From Trichostrongylus colubriformis (lineage: Eukaryota > Nematoda > Chromadorea > Rhabditida > Trichostrongylidae): 64,000 nucleotides of DNA. The notes beneath the pieces were generated by a model. It was not told the origin of the DNA and did not search any database. It saw nothing but the letters and a program-made list of their open reading frames with translations. Made by a program: the position numbers and the translations under genes. The stretch is taken from assembly GCA_963978905.1 (NCBI GenBank), contig OZ022260.1, positions 19,022,334 through 19,086,333 of the forward strand. The letters run 5' to 3'. Of this stretch, positions 47,560 through 58,878 are shown piece after piece. How positions within the stretch are numbered: position 1 is the first letter of the stretch; the number at the start of each line of letters is the position of its first letter.

Positions 47560-49898
47560 TGTACAGTGGTCAGACAGCATCACATCGTCCTGACTTAGTG
47601 GCGCGGGTTTTCAACGTTGAGATGCAAGAGCTTTGTGACGATATCTTTAAGAAACATATCCTCGGAGAGGTGCAAGGCTATGTGTACGTGGTCGAGTTTC
47701 AAAAGCGAGGACTCCCACATTGTCACATGCTAATTATAATGAAGGATGAATGGAAAGTCAGGACAGCAGAGGATGTCGATCGATCAATTTGTGCGGAAAT
47801 TCCTAATTCTGTTGAGGGACCCAATCTTCATGCTGCTGTGACGTCTTATATGATTCACCGTCGATGCGGGCAGATAGACTCGTCTTGCACGCGGAATGGA
47901 ACCTGTTCAAAGCGTTTCCCTAAACAAATACGAGATAGGACTTCAGTGGACGTGGATGGTTACCCAAACTATCGACGTTGAAACCTTCATCCTGTTGAAA
48001 TCAATGGGGTGCTATACGACGACCAGTGGGTGGTACCATCGAATTCACATCTTCTGATGAAGTATGACTGCCACATAGACTTGCAGATCTGTGGCATGAT
48101 ATCAGCTGTCAAATATCTTTACAAGTACATATACAAAGGACCAGATCGAGCCCGAATCAACATTGAAAGTGATCGAAATGCAGACGAAAGTGCAAATGTT
48201 GATGAAATTAGGCAACACTTGAATACTCGCTATGTGTGCGCTCCACAGAGCATGTATAGGATTTTCGGCTTTGATGTGCAGGACAAGTCGCACACGATCT
48301 ACAGATTAGCTGTTCACCTGCATGACTTTCAGAGGATGCATTTCCTACAGGGTCGCGAGCGGGAGTACCTCGATCACGCTCGCCAGTCTTTTACTACGCT
48401 TACAGCCTACTTCGAGCTCAACAGGCAGCATGCTCAAATTGGTGATAGCTTACGCCCCGACGCTCTCATAAACCCTAGAGAGCTATACTACTACCAACTT
48501 CCGGAGTATTTCACCTTTACGCAACGTCATGGGTGGTCACCGAGAACACGAGGTGGAAAAAATATTGGCAGAATGTACACCGTCTCGCCTAGGGACAGCG
48601 AGCGTTACTGCCTTCGGATCCTCTTACTTAATACCAAAGGAAAAACTTCGTTTGAAGATCTACGTACCGTAGACGGCATAACATTCAACACCTTTGCAGA
48701 GGCGGCTAAGCGTGCAGGGTTTCTGGATGACGACCGATATTTTCGGCAAAGTTTGGAGGAAGCAGCTCAGTTCCAATCAGCTGCTTGCATAAGAAGCTTT
48801 TTCTCCTGTTTGCTCTGCTTTTCCGAAGTTGTTTATGCTCAGGATTTGTGGAACGATTTCGCAGATGCAATGTCAGATGACTACATACATCAAGGGTACA
48901 ACCGTGAACTCGCAATCGCGTTTGCATACTTCGACGTACTGGATCGAATGGCCCTTATAGGCAAAAACCTTGAGGAAATGGTTTCTCCTCCTGTTGCTGA
49001 ACGTCCCGTTGCACCATCTGTAGCGGTAGATTATGAAGAACATGAAAGAAATGGCCTACTCAGATATGAAAGTCTCAATGTCAATCAAAAAGCTGCCGCG
49101 GACGACATCATAGACGCTTTGGACAGATCTCAAAATCGATGCATCTTCATCGATGGTCCTGGAGGAAGTGGGAAAACCTACTTATATAACACTGTCTATG
49201 ACATTGCTGTTGGAAAGAGGCGTCGAGTTGCTTGCGTCGCCTGGACGGGAATAGCTGCGAATCTCCTGCCAAAAGGGCGAACAGCTAACTCCCTTTTTAA
49301 GTTAAACATAGCGGACTCGAATCGATCTTCTTCCATGAAACGTCAGCAGAAGGAGGCTAGAGAGTTGATGTCCACAGATATGATAATATGGGATGAAATT
49401 TCCATGGCATCGAAAGTTGCTTTGCAAGCAATCGAATCCCTTTTGAGGGATATCATGCAAGATAGTCAACCATTTGGGGGAAAGGTTATGATTGTCGGTG
49501 GTGATTTCAGTCAGGTGTTGCCAGTCGTCGAGCATGGCCAAAGAGAAGACTTCGTTCAGGCCTGCGTTCACAAGTCCTCTCTCTGGCCTTTGTTTTCTAT
49601 TCACCATCTGGACGTCAACATAAGAGCAAGGGAGGCCACAAGCGATTGGCATGAACATCTCCTTGAAATAGGTAACGGCACCTGTAACAACACCGAAGGA
49701 TGTGTTCACGTTCCCGACGACATGATGTGTTACACAGATATTGTCACAGAAATCTTCGGAGCTACTCTCGATCCCAGCAGAACGTCGGAGTTGTGCGAGT
49801 GTGCTATACTAGCGCCAAAGAACTCGCACGTACAACGTCTGAGCGACGTTGCTCTCGAACGCCTCATTGTGGAAAGGCCTGAAGACGAGCGCACGTGA
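47560..49898 (+). pseudogene. Helitron Rep C-terminus plus PIF1-type helicase, one stop
   Basis: The frame is continuous from LYSGQTASHRPDLVARVF (about 47560-47613) to a TGA at 49896, interrupted only by an in-frame TGA at 47979-47981, where related proteins have Arg-rich YRR(R)N. It contains the second HUH copy (His-Cys-His at 47718-47726) and the Rep motif with two tyrosines, KYLYKYIYKGPD (48111-48146). The SF1B helicase follows: Walker A GPGGSGKT (49155-49178), Walker B IIWDE (49383-49397) and VMIVGGDFSQVLPVV (about 49487-49531). The helicase ends here with a frameshift into 49895-50419. Together these are the two enzymatic parts of a Helitron transposase. Confidence 0.9.
47682..47813 (+). 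repeat. 132-bp direct duplication, copy 2 (original location)
   Basis: Here the segment follows ARVFNVEMQELCDDIFKKHI and is followed by EGPNLHAAVTSYMIHRRCG, the usual order in Helitron Rep proteins, so this copy is in its native context. Confidence 0.9.
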
Positions 49899-50419
49899 GC
49901 GTTGATGAAGCTATTTATCCCGAAGGACAGTATGAGCAACTCTTCCAACAAGAGTACTTGAATTCATTGACTCCCACAGGAATGCCACCACATGAGTTAC
50001 GCCTCAAGAAAGGAGCGATTGTTATGCTTCTAAGAAACCTTGATGCGGCGAACGGGCTCTGCAACGGTACAAGGCTTAAAGTGGAAGAACTAGGACGTTT
50101 CACTCTGGGCTGCAGGTTCATCTGTGGTAGTAGGGCAGGAGAACTCGCTATCATTCCCAGAATTGATAATTATTGGGACAACAGAGCTCCTTTTCGACTT
50201 CGCCGGCGTCAATTCCCTGTGCGGGTTGCGTTTGCCAGGACAATCAACAAGGCACAGGGTCAACCCTTCGAGAAAGTGGGTGTATACCTTCAAGAAGATG
50301 TTTTTTCTCATGGGCAACTATACGTTGCTTTATCCCGTGCGAAGACTCCTAATGGGATCAAAATCAAGCCACCTTCGAACATGATCAAAAATATCGTGTT
50401 CAACGAAGTCTTACTATGA
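49895..50419 (+). pseudogene. Helitron helicase C-terminal region after a frameshift
   Basis: In the frame shifted by -1 relative to the upstream piece, SVDEAIYPEG leads to LNSLTPTGMPPHELRLKKGA, VMLLRNLDAANGLCNGTRL and a final RTINKAQGQPFEKVGVYL and LYVALSRAK, the conserved C-terminal helicase motifs of PIF1-like Helitron proteins. A loss of about five bases at the junction (near 49890-49897) would explain the frameshift. It ends at TGA 50417-50419. Apart from the two lesions, the helicase looks young. Confidence 0.9.
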
Positions 50420-51900
50420 TGCCACCAGAGCCACATCTCCCTGCCGAAGGTAAGAACAAATCCTTCTTCACTTCTCAGAATTTGATGTTTCATTGAAGTG
50501 CCCTTATTACAGGAACCACTATCCTCCACTTATTCGCATATGCTATAAAAACGCCTTCAAAAAATCTTCAAAACACCTGTATCCCTACTATAAATTATAC
50601 TCTTATCAAAAATATATCGTCAACGAAGTCTCTCTATGATGGAACCATAGCCACATCACCCGTCCAAAGGTAACAGCACACTTCTATTTACTCCGTGGAT
50701 TCTGATAATGTTTCATCAAAGGACTCTTATCACAGGAACCACTATCCTCTACTTATTTGCGTGTGCTATAAAACGCTTCTAAAAATCTTCAGGACACCTG
50801 TATGGTTTACACTCCTATCAAAAAACGCTTCAAAAAATCTTCAAGACACCTGTATGGATTACACTCCTATCAAAAACGACAGCAGTATGAATTACATTCT
50901 TTACTCCTCAGAATCTGATGTTTCATCAAAGTAATCTTATTGCAGGAACCACTATTCTCTACTTATTTGCGTGTGCTATAAACGCCTTCGAAAAACTTCA
51001 AACCACCAGTATCAATTACACTCTTATCATAAATATCGTCAACGAAGTCTCGCTATGATGCAACCAGAGCCACATCACCCGCCCAAAGGTAACAGCTAGT
51101 TCCTCTTTACTTTCTAGAATCTGATAATGTTTCATAAAGAACTCTTATTACAGAACCACTATCCTCCACTTATTTGCGTGCGCTATTAAACGCCTTCAAT
51201 AAATCTTCAAGACACCAGTATAAATTATACTGTGATTTCGCAGACCACTCTTTTCCCAAAGGTAAGATTAGCACTAATTGATTGTCAAAATCTTCTTATT
51301 ATGACCAAGCTATCCGATTTTAGCAGCGGCATACATCTCTACCATTCATATGTGCAAGCTATGCAAGAAACCATTCAAATACGGGTGTATATTGCAATTG
51401 TTATGTAATAAAAGTTAATATTTCGGGAATCAACGCCAGAGACTTCTCCCAAAGGCAATATAAAGACCTCTAATTTCTAAAACCTTCTAATCAAAGTCTT
51501 GCTATCCAATTCCAGCAGGCATGGATCTCTACTATTCATTTGCGTGTGTTATGCAACGAGCTTTGAAAATCATAAAACCCGAATGAATGCTACACTGTTT
51601 TGTAAAAAAATAATACCTCGAGAATCAATGCAGCGTCTTTATTCTAGAGGTGAGAGAGAGATTCCTATTGATTTCTGAGATCTTCTAATTAAACAAACTC
51701 TAATTCAGCAATGCCATGGATATCCACTACTCAGTTGCGTGTGCTGTGGAGCGCTTTCGAAAAATCCCTCAAACAAAAGTGTACATTTTTGTAATAAAAA
51801 CCAATAGTATATGTTACATAAGAATAAAAGCATCACATACCAATACCGACTTCTTCTTCTTACATCACATCTTACCCTCAGGTACAAACACAGCAGCATG
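50395..51900 (+). repeat. Tandem amplification of the terminal exon/intron region
   Basis: The stretch that ends the helicase frame (ATCGTGTTCAACGAAGTC, CTATGATGCCACCAGAGCC) recurs as ATATCGTCAACGAAGTCTCT at about 50606 and 51021. GGAACCACTATCCTC-type blocks follow at 50512, 50736 and 50945, with AGAACCACTATCC at about 51153 (period about 209-224 bp). Each unit has a donor-like AAGGTAAC and an acceptor-like TTACAG. From 51240 to 51900 the same organisation continues in more diverged units of about 190-200 bp. Confidence 0.85.
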
Positions 51901-52017
51901 AAGAACCCCTAATAATGAAGACAAGTGATAGTAGAATTGTGCCGGCTTTGCTGAGGGGTAGACATGCTCCAACACTCGCGAAAATCGGCCTCTGAAGGGC
52001 CGGCGAAGCCTGCCCGG

Positions 52018-52059
52018 ACCAGTCGGAATGGCCGGCGTCAGCCGGCCAAGCCGACTGGT
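52018..52059. other. Strong GC-rich hairpin downstream of the Helitron
   Basis: ACCAGTCGG pairs with CCGACTGGT and GGCCGGC pairs with GCCGGCC, with 3-nt mismatched segments (AAT and AAG) between and a GTCA loop. Helitron 3' ends usually carry a GC-rich hairpin about 10 nt before a CTRR terminus. I do not see a CTRR at that distance, so a 3' end role is only possible. Confidence 0.5.
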
Positions 52060-52378
52060 AGCTGCATATTTTGTTTAATTTCCGGCATGAACTTCAAACA
52101 CGCTGGGGATGAAAGTACATTGTTTTATTGGCATTGGTGGCACAACGGTGTATTATATCGCCAATTCAATCGTACGAGTGGTGGGGAAAGTTCAATAGTA
52201 AATTGTCCTCTCCTTGACTTAAGATGTTCAGATCCCAAGCCGCTACCCAGCGGAGTTAAAAAAGCTCTCCATCTTTCCAGCTTTTAAGCTGGGTGGATCG
52301 ATGCCGAGCGTGAAAGAGCAGAAACATGCAGCAACATTTTAGCAGACCATTATACAAGAATACTTAAATATACATTAT
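52060..52378. other. Unassigned segment between the hairpin and the next element
   Basis: An open frame spans 51964-52287 but has no recognised motif. A smaller inverted pair, CTTTCCAGCTTTTAAGCTGGG (written here only as CCAGCTTTTAAGCTGG, 52278-52293), is visible. Confidence 0.35.
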
Positions 52379-52379
52379 A

Positions 52380-53415
52380 TTGGGTCATTCCATAAGTAAT
52401 GTCGTTTTTTTTCAAGCATAAATTTCTCTTATAAAATTACGAGTTTTCGCATAGTGTCATATGTCATTTAAAAGAGGTTGTTCTGTTCTACAAAATGACA
52501 TGTTCAGTTACTGAGTTTGTCAGAATGGGGCCGACATTTAGGCTGGCGAAGAGATAGGAGGTGGGTCTAGCCGACAAAAATTGGCCAAACCGGCAATCAA
52601 TTAAAACACTATATTCCACTTTAGAAAAATCAACCAGTCATGTGTCGCGTACTTACTCCTGACCTCTTCTGCAATTCTCAATATTCGGTTGATCAAAAAG
52701 TTGCGTCGTTCTTTTTCTAAAATCTTTCTTCCGCAAGCACCCACATTTATTCAAAATGGAGTTTATTTTTTCAAACTCCTTGCTTAGCGTTGTTTTATGG
52801 ACCGCTCCGAAGAATTTTTTCTGCTTTATCGAAAACATCTTTCTAGTTTGTTTTGACTACGATTCATGTTGAATTTTAATATCATGTGATAGGGGTCCAG
52901 TTGACATTTTTTCACAATTTATTTTTCCATGAGAACGTTAAGGTATCCGGTCAGTGGTATTTCCTTGTTCCTACTCACTACCTGTACTTGACGTTTCACC
53001 CCTCTCTCAACTGATTGGTTGAGAAAAATTTCCTGCCTTGGTTTGAAGAAATGTCTGAAATTACCTAGTTGTGGCGGAAAAACAAAATGTGGAAAAAGTG
53101 CAGCGTGTCTTTTCGAGCAACCAACTGGTTGAACTTGCAGAAGGGGTCGGGGCTAAGTACGGAGCACGTGATTGGTTAGTTTTCCTCAAGTGAAATATAG
53201 TGTTTTAAATGATTGCCGGTTTGGCCAATTTTCGTCTGCTGGGACTACCCCTTTGCCAGCCTAAATGTCGGCGCTTTTCTAGCATACTTAGAAACTGAAC
53301 ATGTCGCTTAGAGCAGGAAATTTTCTTTCGAACGATATATGAAATGCTGCAAAACCTCGTGATTTCATGGGGAAATTTTTCAATTGAAAAAACGACACTA
53401 CTTAAAATGACCCAA
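52380..53415. mobile_element. 1,036-bp foldback element with mariner-like ends (family I)
   Basis: The ends TTGGGTCATTCCATAAGTAA and their complement (with two missing bases) are flanked by TA (52378-52379 and 53416-53417). The inverted arms extend about 290 bp (TAGGCTGGCGAAG / TTTGCCAGCCTA; GGCCAAACCGGCAATCA / TGATTGCCGGTTTGGCC). The unpaired centre (about 52675-53120) has only a 61-codon frame on the - strand with no transposase motif. A second copy's arm is at 1-113. Confidence 0.88.
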
Positions 53416-53417
53416 TA

Positions 53418-54842
53418 CAAGAGTACAAAACATACTTAAATACGATCATGATTCAAACGAAGCTAGAATGTTTGATCTTTGTTTGTTAGTTTTATCAACA
53501 TTATATGTGTTACAAAATGTGTAATTTTTATGTGACTGGGCACCCTGACAGTAGCTGAAGAGCAATCCTGAGTGACTAGCTATTAAGTCGGAAAGTTTTA
53601 GCCGGTTTCCGCAATTTCAACTTCATAACTAGCGATCATAACTCGGCTCAGACTGCATCTTTTCTATCTTTTCTCACAGAGTAAACAACATTCGATTCGC
53701 TACACTCTTGGCAACGTACGCACACCTACATATCTCAGTATGATGAATAGCTGATGGTTTATATTGCTCGAAAGAAAAAAGTCGACTCCAAGTTCAATCT
53801 TTCTGAACACACTGCTAGTGGAGGAGCTGTCCAGATGCTGGGAAAGTGGGACTTAGTTAGCGCTAGATCTGGTGAATATGATGGATGAGTAAGGGCTTTA
53901 GCCTGTAACTGCTTCATTTACTGGACGAGAATTTGTGAAAAATGCGCTTGCGCATAGCTGCTCTGAGGGGTCGCGCGACACCCATTTTTTGGGTTTTTCC
54001 AAATCAGGGCTACTTGAGGTGGTTAGCCAAGTTTGTGGCCGATACTCTTGGACAGCCCCTGCTAGTATGGATGCTCATCGCTTTCTGCCATTTTAGTTAA
54101 AGCGATTTGATCAATTGAAAATTCAAGCAACTCATTCTCATTTCTGCACTTTTAACACCGGGAACAAAGTGTTCCGTTCAGTGCGTCATCGCCTCCCCTA
54201 ACAGTGCTCACATTTGTGGCCGCCTCTGCTGCGATTCGATTAAACAAGAACTCGTAAAGTGAAGTCAACCAAAAAGGGCCATTTTCGCAGTACTTTAAAA
54301 TTCCTCGGTAATTGGTAAATGGCATCCCAAATAAAACATATGTTCAGAAAAAGCAACTTTTTATCTTTCTAAGGCGCACAATATGTAAGTTGATTCATGT
54401 TAACGCGCTCTGGTATTTGAATTTATCTTGTGAACGCGAAAAACCGGCCAAAACTTTCTTTACAACTTAACAGCATACATTTTCGTGGAAATTACAATGG
54501 CTCAGGTCATTTATTAACGGAACCATACAAGAAATAGATCTCAGCAGAATATGAACCAGTATACAATACCAAACATTTAGCATGTGAATTTTGTAATTTT
54601 ATTCTTTATCCAGAACACTGTATAAGAAACGTCAAAAATTCTGTAATTGCTCAGATTTTTAACAAAACCATTACATAAAAGGTATACAGATGTTCGTATT
54701 CGAAAACGTATGGTGGTATCATATGACCATGATAAAAATCCAAAAAATCAAAAAAGTGGTTTGAAGCTCGTACAAAACCAAGTGTTACACTTGGGGAACG
54801 ATTTTCTACACATGGTGTTACACTTAGTATGTATGTATGTTT
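53418..54842. other. No recognisable gene
   Basis: No supported open frame or repeat. It is generally A/T-rich. Confidence 0.4.
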
Positions 54843-55090
54843 GAAAGGCGCCGGGGTGGGTTAGGAGAAAGTGAGAACTGGGAATACATGTTCTCTGAGA
54901 ACAACTATTCCTCTTCATAAGTTGTGATGTGTGGTGAAAATAGCACTGAAAAGGAACGGTGGCGTCACATCACGATCCCGCAGCACTGTGAGTCGTTGTG
55001 AGTCGTACTGTCACACATCCGTCGGGGCTTGCAAGGCGGAGTAACGTTGGCGGCTGGCTGACTATGCCCTCGCCCATCTGCACAGCTATT
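54843..55090 (+). repeat. Dispersed repeat, family B first half
   Basis: AAAGGCGCCGGGGTGG, AGTGAGAACTGGGAATACAT, CACGATCCCGCAGCACTG and GGCGGCTGGCTGAC align with 1312-1535 in order. It is non-coding. Confidence 0.55.
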
Positions 55091-55224
55091 TTTTCAGACA
55101 CACATGGAATCGTAATAAGGTTTAACTCAAGTGAATGTTTGCGAGTAATGCAAGTCGTTTTGCTGAAGAAATACTGTGTACATAAAAGCATTGATTTTGT
55201 TAAAATGTAATGGTAGGCTGTCCT

Positions 55225-55446
55225 TTAGGAAAGGCTTCACCTCACTTCCAACCCTCATAAATACTAGACAATCAAATGTATCGAAAAACAGATAGCAGCA
55301 TGCTGTAGAACAGAAAGAGCTCTATCGATAACATACATAATTTTGTATGTCTATGTCGTATGTCTGTATTTTGTATGTCGTCGAAAGATGAAGGAAACAA
55401 TGTGCAAAACAGAGAACAAAAAACCGCAGGAACTTATTCCTCAATA
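55225..55446. mobile_element. Fragment of a family-H palindrome
   Basis: It matches the right end of 34221-35601, with one mini-hairpin (GTAGAACAGAAAGAGCTCTA), the CGTCGAAAGATGAAGG block and the terminal AGGAACTTATTCCTCAA. The last four bases before TA are lost. A short local expansion of TATGTC-type text (55340-55380) has been inserted. Confidence 0.75.
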
Positions 55447-56199
55447 TTATTTTTGCTCAAACAGTTAACGTGTTTACTCTTGCCTTCGGTCTTTATCGGA
55501 AACATATGTGGACCAAGCACGAAGCCAAAACCTTAAAATCGGAGTAGATGTACTTTCTCCTTAGTCCAGAGAACACAGTCATTAGCGACCTAACCCTTCG
55601 ATACACTCGCGCCCACACACTCGCGCTATTCTGCTATGTGTGGTCCTCGGAATCTCCTTTGGAAAAACAGAGAAAAAGTTTAAAAAAAGAAATCAAGCAT
55701 GTGATGCAAGTCAAAGCACAACTTATTGTAGTCATTTCTACGAGCATGGAAAGCAGTAAAAACTTAGAAAATGCAAACAAATGCTCAAAATAAGGGAAGA
55801 GCCTAGAATGAAGTTTTGTTGTAAATGTTAGCGAGCAGAGATGCTTTATCAAAAACGAACTGTGGGAATGGGCTGAATCGCCGAAAACAGCGAGGTGACA
55901 GCATTCAAATCAATTAACAGCCTCCCTCTTTCACTCTCATATCGAGGAGCTTTCCTCCAAGAAGGCTGCTGTTATTGTTGTTGTCAATGCCTTCAATAGC
56001 TAGTCATCTACAGAGTAAATCTAGCGATAAACATGAATGCGCCCTCAATGGCCATTTAGTCTGAAGCAAAAGGTTCAGGAAAACAAGCTGGATTGCGCGA
56101 ATGAGTTGTTTACTTTCATGTAACAATTTTACAGGGATGTGAGCTCAAAAAAAGAAATAGCCGTGCAGGGCTGTGACACTCGGAGAAATCGTGCACAGA
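55447..56199. other. No recognisable gene
   Basis: Short open frames only. Confidence 0.35.
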
Positions 56200-56590
56200 A
56201 GAATGAGTTTCTCCCTTACACATATTTATGTTGTATTTGTACTAAATAACGGCCGCATGCAAAGATTTACGCGAAAAAGTGAGAATCAGGCTGAGATACA
56301 GCTCCTTAAAGTGCTGGACGAGGAAGCGGGTCTCAGAGTGAATGCCTCTTCCGCCTTTTGCCGCGATCGGAGACTCATAGTGGGAACAGAAAGTTACGTG
56401 AAGAGTCCTACTGTTGGTCTCCGACTGCGGTGGACAGCGCGGCGGGCATCTACCCTGCCTCGCCTCCTCGCCCATCACTCGAAGGAGCTGTATCTTAGCC
56501 GAATCATCACTCTTTCTCGTGAACCTTTGCATACGGCCCTCATTAAGTACAAATACAACATAAATATGAAACAGAGTGTTCTTTCCTGCG
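56200..56590. mobile_element. Family-A palindromic MITE, diverged copy
   Basis: The arms pair over TATTTATGTTGTATTTGTAC and GTACAAATACAACATAAATA, and include TGCAAAGATTTACGCGAAA and GATACAGCTCCTT with their complements. The two 143-codon frames over it (one per strand) are artefacts of the palindrome. Related to 770-1205 and 13311-13692. Confidence 0.75.
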
Positions 56591-57605
56591 CTCGATACCT
56601 CTGAGGTGTGTTTGCTCGTCACGTAATCAAAATCAAACTTTTCATTGACACCGATGCGAATCAAAGGCAGCATAAAAGCCTAATTTAGATTGTAGTCACA
56701 GAGTCGCATGTTGCGAGAAAGGACCAGCTCTTTAAAGATCTCAACAACTTAAATTCTCAACAAGCGCTGCAATGACAAATATGGAGGCGGTTTCAAAAAC
56801 TGTTTGCAATCAGTTTCCGTATTTTCGACTCTAATCTCATCCTACAAAGCACTGATGCTTTCTTGACATCAATTCCCCTATCATACAAGTCACTTGCTTT
56901 GTGAGACAATCTGGGAGTCTGTTAGTGTGTTGTAGAGCACAACACTCGGATTGTGTCAATGCGCCACGCAATCGCTTTATTGCGCACGACCATAGCTTGC
57001 TTTGTTTCCGTTGTGAATCCTTCGCGCTTGAAGGAGCATGGCTGCAGGTAACTCCGACGCGGTTGGGGCTTCCTGACCTACATCTTTCTCAGCCTATCGG
57101 CCAAGCTGTATGTCCGTCTTTCACTTATGTAGCTTGCGATTACGATTCGCGACTAGTTCACGAGTCCGCGATACATGAATGCGACCACTTCCAATACTGA
57201 AGAACCAGTTGGTTTTACAGCACTAGTCGAACTCGGTTTTGTGTTTGCCATGTCACTCACACTTCTTCATCTAACTGGGCACAAAGCTTGTGAATTTACT
57301 GCGTTGGTCTATTCACGCCATGGAAGTGGTCAATGAGGATCAGTAAGCGAGCTGAGCCATTTCAAAAATTAAACCCTTCTCTTGAAAATTTCACATAATT
57401 CACTCCAGACTACCATTACTCATTTCGGTTTGAAAATCATTACAAGCACGACAGGTTGCTACACAAACATAAATACAGTATCGCTATATAGTAAAGTCGC
57501 TCTGGAACGCGCTTAGGATTCACTCTCGTCCGAGTAGCAGAAACGTTCAGATGCGTTTGGGTCAAGAATTTTTTCTGAGAACAGCTGACATTCAAGCCGT
57601 ATAGC
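56591..57605. other. No recognisable gene
   Basis: A 99-codon frame (56901-57200) has no motif that I recognise and is not called. Confidence 0.35.
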
Positions 57606-57884
57606 TACAGTGCGTTTCATAATTATAAGGTCACCCCTGAATATCAGGTTTTCTCAACAACACTCCATTAAGGAATCTTTTCAGCCTCATAGGCGGATTC
57701 CTCACCTGAAATAGCCCCCGTATCCAATTTCTGCTTGCAGTCTCGTTTACCTTATGTTTTTAAAAAGTATTTTTCGTTTTTTGCACCGTTTCATAATTAT
57801 AAGGTCACCCTAAAAAAGAAAAAAAGTCGAGGCTCCCGCAAGTCTGTGAAGGTGGATCACCTGTATCACCTGTCGTCCCGTTGT

Positions 57885-58820
57885 TCATCGAGAGCCTCGA
57901 GCGGGCACCAGCAACGTCGCCATTCGTCCCTGTCGCGAGCCAAAGCAGTCCAGTGAACGTCTGGCTCCAGGGACACGCAGCGTCTCGTTCCTTTCGCGCA
58001 GAGCTTTCGTGAAGAAGTCTGACCATCGGGCCGGCGGTCGTCCAAGTGTTCGTTTGACGTCCCGAGGGATCCAGTCGGTAACCGCTTTGGTCCAACGGTC
58101 ATCACGATATCGCATGACGTGTCCGGCCCATTTAGTCTTCGATTCCTTGGCAAATACGACGGCGTCCCTGATCTTTGATCGACGACGGAGTTCGGAACTC
58201 CGGATTCCCCTCTGCACTTGCGTGTATCGGGATACTCCGAGCATCGTCCTCTCGATGGCGCGTTGGATGACGCCGACCGCATGTTCCTCCTGCTTACGTA
58301 GAGTCCAGGTCTCTGAGGCGTATGTTAGAGCAGGAAGGACAGCGGAATCGAAGAGATGAGCGCGGAGTCGGATGTTCGTCGTCTTCTTCACTACTCCCTC
58401 GATGGTCTTGAAGGCTCCCCATGCCGCTCTTTTCCTCCTGCTCAGCTCTGGTGCTAAGTCGTTCATCATATTGACTTCCCGACCTAGGTACACATAGCTG
58501 AAGCATTCGGTAACGTTCGTTCCGTTGAGCGTGAATGGGGCCTCAGGTACCAATCCGTTTCTCATGAACATCGTTTTCGTCAGGTTAAGCAGTAGACCGA
58601 TCTTTCCACACTCGCAGTCGAAATCGGCTAGCATCCGTTCCGCTTGCTGGATTGTCGGTGTTATTAGCACGATGTCGTCAGCGAAGCGGAGGTGGTGTAG
58701 ATGCCGGCCATCGACCTTCACTCCCATTCCTTCCCATTCCAGTTGACGCATGACGTTCTCAATAGCGGCGCTGAATAGTTTAGGCGAGATTGTGTAGCCT
58801 TGTCGAACCCCTCTCTTCAC
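57885..58820 (-). pseudogene. RTE reverse transcriptase, second part
   Basis: It continues the RT: KRGVRQGYTISPKLF (Tyr where related proteins have Asp in RQGDTISP), LHHLRFADDIVLI with the FADD catalytic box at 58674-58685, KTMFMRNG, NVTECFSYVYLGREVN, and the C-terminal part with AWGAFKTIEGVVKKT, YASETWTLRKQEEHAVGVIQ and GHVMRYRDDRW. The frame then runs to a normal stop at 57885. The - strand open frames 57866-58282 and 57805-58095 overlap it in other frames and are not real. Confidence 0.92.
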
Positions 58821-58878
58821 GTCGATGATGACTTCCTTGTAGAATGGCGAGATCCTGGTCGTGAAGTTGCTGTAGAGC

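Larger units (their letters stand above)
45968..47598 (+). pseudogene. Helitron Rep protein, N-terminal half, truncated
   Basis: The exon starts after TTTCAG at 45968 and enters the frame that is open from 45982 to a TAG at 47596. It begins with an Arg/Glu/Gln-rich region made of 23-residue repeats (ETSQERATQHQEDSERH type), as seen at the N-terminus of many Helitron-like proteins. Next is a putative zinc-binding region (CQHCGALHFRCEV at about 46831-46869), then a conserved block with GPYCFRIHGQIYHRVGSL and YILDTA (47091-47200). After IRMIFEEFPP the frame jumps straight to VVEFQKRGLPHCHML, the HUH motif (His-Cys-His at 47449-47457), so around 200 residues normally found between them are missing. 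The end is out of frame (CTVVRQHHIVLT). Rolling-circle Rep proteins nick and join ssDNA with the HUH/Y2 site. Confidence 0.85.

Noticed and set aside
52653..52838. 61-codon frame in the foldback element centre
   Set aside because: It was checked for mariner transposase N-terminal similarity; none was visible.
57805..58506. Several frames on both strands over the RTE RT
   Set aside because: They overlap the RT frame with FADD and other motifs and are shadows.
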